This document shows positions 55,621 to 64,000 of a stretch of DNA of 64,000 nt, one piece after another. The position numbers were made by a program, and so were the translations under genes. The notes under the pieces are model-generated. The model worked only from the letters and a program-made list of their open reading frames with translations. It was not told the DNA's origin and ran no database searches. Each line of letters begins with the position of its first letter. Within the stretch, counting starts at the first letter, position 1. This DNA comes from Paralichthys olivaceus (taxonomy: Eukaryota; Chordata; Actinopteri; Pleuronectiformes; Paralichthyidae): assembly GCF_024713975.1 (NCBI RefSeq), contig NC_091114.1:5490001-5554000 (forward strand), read 5' to 3'.

Positions 55621-56582
55621 ACTTTTCTGAAGGCTCCCATCTCGCTCGTTTTTGGTAACAACTGCCATATGCATCTGCAACCCTCCACCCCCCACCCCCT
55701 ACAATGACCCTCCGTCCCTATCTCACGTTTTCCCTTCTCCTCCATATACGCAGAAATGCACTCTCCCCTGATCATGTCATATTTGCAGAGGTACAATATG
55801 CCTGTTATTACAAATGAATGCAATCAAGCGAAGAGGCCTTCCATACCAATCACAACAATGGCTTCTGACTTTACTATTCTCAAGATAAAAGAGATGTGTG
55901 AGGATGTACAGCGAAAAGGGAATCAGATGCAGATGGAGCTTTGCAGCATGCGTAAGTAGAATAATTCAGCAATGAACCAAAAAAAACAACAACAAGCGGC
56001 TCGTAATTTGATCCCTGAGGAACACCCAAATTAACAGGATTAGCGTATTAGAATAAATAAAGCAAACAACATTGTAACAATGATTAGCACTGAAAAGTTG
56101 GGGGATGAAATATCAAGTAACAAAGCCTTCAACTACAATCTAAAGGCACCACAGCAGCGCACGTTCTCCCCAGCTGAAAAACAACATAAGCTGGATATTA
56201 TATAATTCCACTGAGGGTTACAACAAGATGGCTTGACCGAATGCGTGGAGGTAAATAACAATCCCAACTTCTTTCTAACCAAAAAGACTTAAAATATTTT
56301 TAGACTTGAAATATATGATAAATAATATAATATAATATAATATATTTCAATCACACTCTTACTGTGAATGTTTTTGAAATTTGGAGTGAACATTTTCCAC
56401 AATTTGTCTATGATTTGTCTACATAAATGAGTTTGCAGGCATTTTCTCTGATTTTGAAATGTCATTGTTGCTCATTTCTAATATTTAATGTTGTTGGGCA
56501 GTACTTGAGATTCAAGTTCAGCAGTCTTCAGGAGGGCAATGTCTTACCGCTATCATGGGCTAGCTACCCCCTAACCCCCTCA

Positions 56583-56815
56583 GGCACCGTGGCTCAGTGG
56601 CTGAGTAGGTCGTCCAACAACCAGAAGGTTGGCAGTTCAATTCCCACCACAGCCCAGCAGCAGAGCAGGTCATCCAACAACCCAATTCCCACCCCCACAC
56701 ACCACCCCCCAGGCAACAGCACCCCAGCACATGCACACACATGGCATCTGTCAATGTGTGTTTCCATAAATGCTTCAACAGGTGCCAAATGGATGGGTTA
56801 AATGCAAGTAAATCT
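56583..56815 (+). mobile_element. tRNA-derived SINE, copy 1
   Basis: Box A ggctcagtggctgagtaggt and box B ggttggcagttcaattcc are present, followed by the 3' words ggcatctgtcaatg, caacaggtgcc and ggatgggttaaatgcaa that typify a common teleost SINE. It contains an internal echo of gagcaggtcatccaacaac. Confidence 0.75.
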
Positions 56816-57086
56816 AATCCTCCAATGATCTCACCTCCATATGCTGGCTTCAGACAAAGTCAACAATCAGAGATCACATGTGATTCCCTTCTTTCCAAAA
56901 ATAATCAAAACCTCAAAATATTTAATTCACACTGTGAATGTTTTTGAACATGAATGTTTTTGAAATTTGGAGTGAACATTTTCCACAAAATGTAGGCATT
57001 TTCCCTGATTTTGTTGCTCATTTCTAATATTTAATGTTGTTGGGCAGTACTTGAGATTCAAGTTCAGCAGTCTTCAGGAGGGCAAT

Positions 57087-57330
57087 GGCAGAGTAGGTCG
57101 TCCAACAACCAGAAGGTTGGCAGTTCAATTCCCACCCTCACCTGCCACAACCAAGGCACCAGGCAACAGCAGCCCACCACCCCAGCACATGCATGTACAT
57201 GGCATCTGTCAATGATGTGCCTCCATGCACATTTCAACAGGTGCCAACTGGATGGGTTAAATGCAGAGAACAATTTCATGTATGCCATGTCATGCAAAAG
57301 TGTTAACATGACAATAAAAGTAAATCCAAT
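57087..57330 (+). mobile_element. tRNA-derived SINE, copy 2 (5'-truncated by deletion)
   Basis: Same family and flanks as the copy at 56583, but the 5' tRNA head is lost: gggcaatggcagagtaggtc joins flank to element directly. Box B and the tail ggatgggttaaatgcagag are present, ending near gacaataaaagtaaatcc. Confidence 0.75.
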
Positions 57331-59455
57331 CCTCCAGTGATCTCACTTCCAACAACCAGAGACCACATGTGATTCCTCTTTTTTTCCAAATATAATAAAA
57401 ACCTCAAAATATCTAATTCACTAGAAAATGTTTTTAACAGGATGTAAACCTGCACAAGATATTTTCTTTTTGACCACTTCTATGCAGCGTGAACAAGATG
57501 TAAATTCTCAAATTTAAGATCTACCTGTTATCTAGTACTTGCTTGTTTAGAAATTCAGCAAATCCAAATAGGACTGACAGTCAGGCGACAATTCTCTGTT
57601 GGTTTCTTATTACGAGTGAAACTTTCATTTAAAACATAATCATGTGATCCAGTGTAAATATGGAGATATTGATTATAGCTGCTGTAAGATATGTGCAATG
57701 CTCCACTTGCTCCAGACAAACCAAAAGGGATGGAGGAGTCTGTTACTTTACAAGGTTATCATGTCAATATTTCATGAGAATTCTGGAGGGAATGTAAAGT
57801 CTATGTGTTGTCAGCTGATTGTATTAAGAGTATGTATTATTTCATACATTTCATGTAGGCACCATAATGAGGTAAAACCAAAGGATAAAACCTGCACTTG
57901 TCTTCTGCCAATTACTATTTTCGGTACAGTGTAGATTTATGCCACAGTTATTTAAAAAAGCATGAGAATCCTTTACTCAGATATACATGGGTGCACAGAG
58001 AGTTTAGCTGGGTTTAAACTACCCCGCAACCCCAACAGTAGCCTGAGGGCAAGCAAATCCTTTCCTCATCCACCTCAGATACGCGAGCTGGAGGTATTCC
58101 CTCAACTGCCTCAGTAAACCACGAGCATAATCCAAACTGAAAGCGTCTGAGCGGAGGCAACACAATCTGCAGAGAAAACACCCATGCAAAAGCTGAGGAC
58201 TGAAAACACTGACTCATTTAAACATGTGCTCTTCTGATTTCCATATTACCCAGTTAACACTTGTCAACACGGGTGTAAGCACTCGTGTCTGTGTTTTAAC
58301 AGGGAGATCTGCGCGTATAGAGCAGCACAGGCAAGACAGAAGCGAGGGAGCTTGTATTCTTTCATTATGTGGGTTATGCTGCAGTGACAAATTTAGAGTG
58401 TGTCCTGATTTCCTTGAGTCACTGATCCCCAAGATACCACCGGGAGACTCCAAGCAGCCTGTCCACACAAAGACCACGGTCACAAAGAGCTGTGACCATG
58501 ACCACGTGCACATGGAAACACACACACAGGCAGCACAGATGACCCAGCCCACACCACATGGGTTAACCATTTCCTGTCAACACACGCACAAACATAACCA
58601 GTCTAAACCCCAAACATGTAATCGACACATCGAGGTGGTTTCCCGAGCATAGATTACGCCGTGGCACGGACTAAACCGTCAAGCCAGCGGAGCATCTCCG
58701 TCTCCATTGGGAGCGGGTCTCAGTTTAGTCTGGGATTAAGTACAGCCCAAGTCAAAGTTTGGAAAGGGATTAGGATTAATGTGGGGGCCGAGGACAACGG
58801 CCCCTGCAGACACTGTGACACCAACCTCGGCTTGTCAAAGCAGACACAAAGCCAAAGGCGAGCACGCACACACACACACTCCTTGCCGTGTGACTCACCA
58901 AAAGCATGGCCACACGCCACCATAGTGTGAACCACAACAGCAGTTTAGCCCGAAAGCACCTCTCGCACCATGTGATAGTGTTTTAATAGCAAGGTAATGA
59001 AGCGTCAATTTGTTGCTGAGAATTACAGAAAGGGTATATGCATGCAAAGATGTTTGGGCTATTTTTAGTAAGTGTGCTGCTCATATGCCCTGCGTTCCTT
59101 AATTTGCCACACGCCCTGCTGTTGGGCAGTGAATGGCAAAGCTTGCTTTTCGGCATTCAAACACAGGCTCCCCCCGCCTCTCCGTACGGGACAGGAGACG
59201 AGGTTGGAAGTGATGCCATGCAGAGAGCAGAGAGTTCTGGGAAGCGGTTCACTGTCGACATTCAGCCTCACTAAATCACATGCTATTAAATAAAATGCCA
59301 TTTGTATGGATTGTTATGCATCGATCTAATTATCTCCGTGTCTGGCCCCACCCCTCCCTGTACCCCCTCCGTACCCCTGCAACAAAGTCCCCCAGCCTTC
59401 CTCTACCTCGCTCCTCTCCAGCCAATCCCGTGCTTTGGCTGGATCACAGACTTGC

Positions 59456-61158
59456 GTCACCATAGCAACAGCTGACGTGTAAAATAACTGCCCAAAAAAA
59501 GTTTTCTGTCTGTGAGTGCACACAGCGTATGTGCATCTGTGTGTCTGATGAAACCCTCCCTTGTGCTCTGTACACCCATTTCTCTGAAAAAGAGAAAAAA
59601 CATTTTCAATGACCTCATCCTCCCTCCACCTATCGAATTAATAGTGAGGCGGTCGCACTGTGACTTTCATTATTTCTCTCTTTCACCATCACCCCCCTCA
59701 ATCTTTTCACTGTTAGCCAATCCGCTCCAAATTGATTTTGTTATCTGTCTAATTCCATATCGCAGCCGCGTGTGGCCAATGTGTTGGTGTTACGGGGGGG
59801 GGGGGCTGCCTGAAAATGAGATGCAGGGAGAAGGAGAACAAAGAGAGACGGCGAGGTCCACAGGAGCTGTGAAGTGTGATGGAGGATGACATCATTGTTT
59901 TGGGACAAAGTTGCAGCCACGGGAGTCATGCGGCTCTCTCGCTGTACATGCCTGCACATAGATCCATCTGTCAGTCCATCAGTCACTCCGTTTACTGACA
60001 GATCTGCCTGTGCCTCATGTGTCTTGAGGCTGATTGGACCTCGCTACAGAAAATAAACATGTATGTGTGTGCATTTAATGCCCGATGTGATGTATGTACA
60101 TAAGCAATAATTATTTTCATGACGTCTATAAAATGTCAGGAATTTGTGGTAGAAAAATCTTTAAATTACTTATGATGTAAGATTTTTTTGTTTACAATAA
60201 ATGAAAGCACCTGGAAACAATAAAAAAAGAAATGATCAAAACTGTTTTCAGTGAATGTGTCGTCATTACAGCTCTGTCCCCAAACCACGAGTGCGTGCAG
60301 CCTCTCCATCTATTCTTCTGCCCGTGGGAACTGTACCACCTGTGCCTGTCTCCTCTCCACAACATGGCCGCCCGGCAGGACGGCCATAATAATTCGTCAC
60401 CATGGTGACGCCACTATAGGAGCGGGCAAGAGACATAGACGTCGGGGAGTGGGGAGTGAAAGGAGGCGACCCGCTGAGCGTGCAGACACCATGTCAGTCA
60501 AACACAAAGGTGACTCCTGGAGGTGGGGACGGAGCAGAGGGGAAGATTAGGGCCGAGCGGGGAAAGAGCCCTGAAAGAGAAGGACTAGGAGACTCCTGCC
60601 TTTGTTTGCCGCATTGTCCTCCTGCTCGCTCCCTTGCTCTGTCACCTTACCTTGCCGTCCTCCCCCTTACTAGCAGCCAGCGACCTCTCCCTTTCTTCCT
60701 CTCTTTTGTGGCCTTGCCCCCTTTGCACTCCCGGTTCACTTTCTTCTACGTCTACTTCCTTCTACTTCTCCGGCTGCCTTTCCACCTTCAAGTATATCTG
60801 CTTCACTTTCCCTCAATCAGTCCTCCCTCCCTCTCTCTCTCTTTCTCTCTCATTCCTTCTATCCATTACTATCAAAATGGTTGCTGTGGAAACAGGTTTA
60901 TTTGGAAATGGCAGGACAGAAAATTAGTGCAGCGCTTTGTCTGTCCATTTTGAAACCACCACGAGCATGAGCAAGCATTGGCTCATGTCAAGGTGTGACG
61001 ACCTGTTTTCTGTGTGTGTTCAATTCTCTGGGGTTCCTCTCGTACACACGTTTCACATCTGAAGAGCTTTATTTGTACCAAACAATACCGACATTGTTAC
61101 CATGGCTACAGCCAGTAAGGACCTCTGACACAATGATAGACACGGTGCCCATGGCAAC
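59456..61158. promoter_or_regulatory. Cluster of five RFX X-box-like motifs
   Basis: Motifs: 59456-59469 GTCACCATAGCAAC (full consensus GTNRCC-N2-RGYAAC), 60396-60409 GTCACCATGGTGAC, 60880-60893 GTTGCTGTGGAAAC, 61096-61109 GTTACCATGGCTAC and 61145-61158 GTGCCCATGGCAAC (the last four with small mismatches). The 60396 motif sits within a perfect 16-base palindrome CGTCACCATGGTGACG. Two further X-boxes lie in KIRREL1 introns at 43324 (GTTGCTAGGTAAC) and 48113 (GTTGCCTGGCAAC). Confidence 0.4.
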
Positions 61159-62847
61159 CCCTGGATCAGTGGTGGGTAATATGATAATTCATGGACGAGG
61201 TATGTGACACATTACGGCAACATGAATATGCTCAAGTGGTAGAAAGCCGGCTGCCGCTGGTAATCCACGAGCGTTTGTGCGGCCAACATGCCGAGCGACT
61301 GACAAAGAAAACTCGGCTGTAACCAAGGGTGACCAGAACTAACAATAGCCATCCTCTGGATAAGCTTGAACAAGGGGGATACGTACATATCAAGCTGCTA
61401 CTCTGTAGCATCGTGCTGTGTATCTTGTAGCGCAGGGGTCGCCACTGAATTCAACTGACACAATCGATATCATAATGAATTACTAATTCACAGCAGCGAG
61501 TCCCCACTGATTTTTGGGCAGCGACCCATTCCTAAAGACACTCCGCCTCCAAGAACCACATGTTCTAGCCAGTAAACATCTGCACCGTGGGTTGTGACAG
61601 CTCTCAGATCCACCGATTCACCTCAAGTTACAGCACGGCACAGCAACGGGATCCAGCAGGAATATTTTACAAGCAGCATCCCATCCATAAATCACCTCCT
61701 CCAAGGTCTGCTTTAATTCAATACAGTGCAATCTAATTTTATTGGTATGTACTGGAGCTTCTTGCAATGTCATCTGTCACAAAGCATCCCATAAAAAGCC
61801 CAGGGCCTTGACCTCAGAGAGTGTCGTAATATTCCTACAGAGCCCCTCTAATATCACCACGAGTGCATATTGTCACTTTGAAAGGGAGGCATCTTAGTTG
61901 ATTGAAAACACACGGACAAGACGAGAAAGCAAAGTCAGTGGGGATATGATAATGCCTGGCTCAGCACTGTAGACTTTTAAACTTTAAAGCCTTCGGAAAG
62001 CATGAGAGGTACAGCATGTTTAATGAATGAAGAGCTGTCTCTCTTAAGACAAACAGCGACCTAATCTTCTGCCTTTGACACGTAAAAAAAACTGATATGA
62101 TATGACCAACACCATTTCCACATGCATGAATGAACTCGGTCTACAGCTGTTGTTCAGTTTGGGCTGAGCCTCTCAAACTTATCATTTAGTCTAAATCCAT
62201 AAAACAGGTGAAAGGTGCCTTTGACAACCAGACCCAAATTAGGTCCGAGCATAAGAAGTGGTCTCAGTCCGGTTCAGAGCGTGTGCTGTGTGAATAATTT
62301 GGACTTTCTAACCAAGTTGCGACAGCATTAAACAATGGGAGAAATAAAAGAAGCATCAGTGTCTTGCAGGATTGCTTGAAGTCGTCACCTCAAATGATAT
62401 AATGCGACATTCATTTTGCTGGCAATTGCCACTGTAACATCATTATGAATATTATAATGAGAGACAGTGGCAAGAAAGTGAGCTGATTTATAATTTAATT
62501 TTGTTTTTTGCCTTAAAAATGGAGACACTGCTTTTTTTCTATGCACCAGCAAAGAGCTGAATTGACAACATGCCACATCTCTACAAACCAATCAATGTGA
62601 AGAATAGGTGCAGCCTATATAGGTGATGATGTCATACTGAAGTCCTGTTCATCAGACTGCAATGTGACACCAAAACTAAGCAGATCAACTGTAAACAACA
62701 AAACAAACTCCTGATGTCCAGGTGTTAAACCTGACTGCTGCAGCATAGAATGATTTTTCAACCAATAGTGGACCACAGGCTGAGGAAGCTTCTTTCCCTC
62801 ATTCCATCACACCAGCTAGCTTCATCTTTATCTTTTGCTTTCCACAG

Positions 62848-63055
62848 AGCCCCGACCTCAGCCCGATCCAACACCTTTGGGATGAAGTGGAATGCCGACT
62901 ATGAGCCAGGGACCTATTGCCCAACACAAACGGGAGCACATCCCTGCAGCCAGGCTCCAGAGTCTTGTGGAAAACCTCCCGTGTGAAGTGGAGCCTGTTA
63001 TCGCAACAGAACAGCCCAGTTTTTGGCAATGGAGCGAATCTTCCATCAACTTGTG
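62848..63055 (+). pseudogene. Fossil fragment of a Tc1/mariner-type transposase
   Basis: The plus strand at 62848-62901 encodes SPDLSPIQHLWDEVECRL, which corresponds to the conserved C-terminal DDE-region motif (SPDLNPIE.LWDEL) of Tc1-like transposases. A TGA stop follows at 62902 where the family has an Arg codon. Later words ggctccagagtcttgtggaa and cagtttttggcaatgg fit the 3' end of the same element. Only the last part of the gene remains. It cannot be functional. Confidence 0.75.
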
Positions 63056-63695
63056 ATGACTTGCAAAAATGTTAATTAGATGAGATCCAATCTTGATCTA
63101 AGGACATGGGTAAACTGGGCGGAGGTAAGCTTGACCTCGAGGGTACAGTATTGCGCTGGCAGGGGCGGTCTTTAAGAAAATAATGCATCTGAACAACATC
63201 GTTTTAATGACTGGACTTGGAAGCCATTGATGATTATGACTATCAAGAGGCTGCTCGCTCATTATTCGCCGTGTGCAACCATTCAGCCTGCAGGCTGTTA
63301 TATTACACAGCGAGGAGACGGCGAAGGGCTCGCGGTGCTGTGGTAACCGATCGAGTTAGACGGCTGACCCTAATGTTGTTATTGTAAGAGGAAGATGGAT
63401 GGAGAACGTGGGGTCTCTGTGAATTCTCTTTCTCTCTCTCACTCCCTTTCACTCTTTATCTAACCCCCCCTCCCCTCTCTCGGCCCTGTCCCTGTTGAGG
63501 AGCAGAAACTGGGAGAGCGGCGAGATGAAGTGACATCATCAGCGTCAGCCACATTCCTGCGGAGGGAGGTGGTGAGGAGGAGGGGGAAACAAGGGAAGAG
63601 GAGGAGGAGGAGAATGTCCCAAAACTTTTTGAGGTTACAGGACCGACTCCCCCCTCCTCTCCCTCACAAATGCATCCATTCTCCCTCCCACTGCA

Positions 63696-63718
63696 TGTGT
63701 GTGTGTGTGTGTGTGTGT
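63696..63718. repeat. (TG)n microsatellite
   Basis: Pure TG run close to the window edge. Confidence 0.95.
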
Positions 63719-63935
63719 TCATGTTTTCCAGCACACATTACTGCTTGTGTGTGTGTTACATTACATGGGCTCCTCTTCCCCATCATGTGCTCCCTGTTTT
63801 AATTCATGTGCTTCTCCTCCTGTCCCCTCCCCCACCGCCTCCCCCAACTCATACCAACCCCCCTCCCCTTCTTTCTCTCTCGCTCTCTCTCTCCACCGAC
63901 CAGAGGAATGCGAGAACCACATCTGGAACTTATTA

Positions 63936-63968
63936 GAGAGAGAGAGAGAGACTGCGAGAGAGAGAAAG
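63936..63968. repeat. (GA)n microsatellite
   Basis: GA run with one interruption (actgc), mirrored by CT-rich sequence at 63870-63895, giving a potential purine/pyrimidine stem. Confidence 0.85.
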
Positions 63969-64000
63969 GGGTAGATGGAAAGAGAAGAAGTAATGGTGAA

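Larger units (their letters stand above)
56351..57435. repeat. Tandem duplication of about 575 bp carrying a SINE
   Basis: Unit 1 (about 56351-56926) and unit 2 (about 56927-57420) share, in the same order, gaatgtttttgaaatttgga, gttgctcatttctaatattt, gggcagtacttgagattcaa, cagtcttcaggagggcaatg, the SINE and cctcaaaatat(t/c)taattcac. A partial third start, 'ctagaaaatgttttt', follows at 57421. Unit 2 lacks about 60 bases before the SINE box A. Confidence 0.85.
54209..64000. other. Non-coding stretch, probably KIRREL1 intron 1 (upstream end not reached)
   Basis: KIRREL1 exon 54059-54208 begins in phase 1 and needs an upstream signal-peptide exon. I found no minus-strand exon with a hydrophobic signal sequence and a phase-1 donor here, so the intron probably continues past 64000. 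The contents are pyrimidine tracts (54.6-55.6, 60.6-60.9, 63.4 and 63.8 kb), a G12 run at about 59796, the SINE duplication, the X-box cluster, a Tc1 fossil and microsatellites at 63696 and 63936. Confidence 0.6.

Noticed and set aside
54917-55658. Long Ser/Leu/Phe-rich plus-strand open frames
   Set aside because: Products of the pyrimidine-rich tract. No start context, splice sites or homology.
60456-60953. 165-codon plus-strand open frame
   Set aside because: Low-complexity Leu/Ser/Pro from CT-rich DNA. Considered as a first exon but it is on the wrong strand for KIRREL1.
54209-64000. Search for the KIRREL1 signal-peptide exon
   Set aside because: No minus-strand ATG followed by a hydrophobic run and a phase-1 GT donor was convincing, so I left the gene partial.

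Overview
This is a piece of a ray-finned (teleost) fish nuclear genome. The genes are split by GT-AG introns, every recognisable protein is a vertebrate family, and the gaps hold typical fish repeats: tRNA-derived SINEs, a hAT-like MITE, a Tc1 fossil and many CA/GA microsatellites. I cannot name the species.

Five genes, all on the minus strand, can be read exon by exon with consistent splice phases. From low to high coordinate they are: CSKMT/METTL12 (1769-4039, mitochondrial citrate synthase lysine methyltransferase); OTUB1 (5187-9785, deubiquitinase); a nectin-family Ig adhesion receptor best matched to NECTIN4 (13623-23798); FCER1G (25464-29900, ITAM signalling subunit of Fc receptors); and NDUFS2 (30364-36620, 49-kDa subunit of mitochondrial complex I). 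A sixth minus-strand gene, KIRREL1/NEPH1 (39302-54208 and upstream), has all five Ig domains, the membrane segment and the tail in the window. Its signal-peptide exon was not found and probably lies beyond position 64000. At the left edge, two plus-strand exons (213-300 and 897-1020) look like the 3' end of an unidentified gene that converges on CSKMT.

Layout: 1-1.3 kb is the end of the unknown gene. 1.7-4.3 kb is CSKMT, whose only intron carries a 67-bp minisatellite. 5-9.85 kb is OTUB1 with a CpG-rich promoter. 9.9-13.6 kb is intergenic and holds a SINE. 13.6-24.4 kb is the nectin gene. 24.9-29.9 kb is FCER1G, and NDUFS2 at 30.2-36.7 kb lies directly upstream of it. 37.4-54.2 kb is KIRREL1 with its probable long 3'UTR. 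54.2-64 kb is non-coding, probably KIRREL1 intron 1, rich in pyrimidine tracts, repeats and RFX-type X-box motifs.

The genes do not form one pathway. Two act in mitochondria (CSKMT, NDUFS2), one in ubiquitin signalling (OTUB1), two in cell-cell adhesion (nectin, KIRREL1) and one in immune receptor signalling (FCER1G). NDUFS2-FCER1G is an old neighbourhood kept on human 1q23, where NECTIN4 and KIRREL1 also map. CSKMT and OTUB1 map to human 11q12-q13. I found no new enzymatic or defence system. The most unusual signals are non-coding: a patchwork insertion scar, an X-box cluster, a 74-bp hairpin, a higher-order minisatellite and a tandemly duplicated SINE locus.
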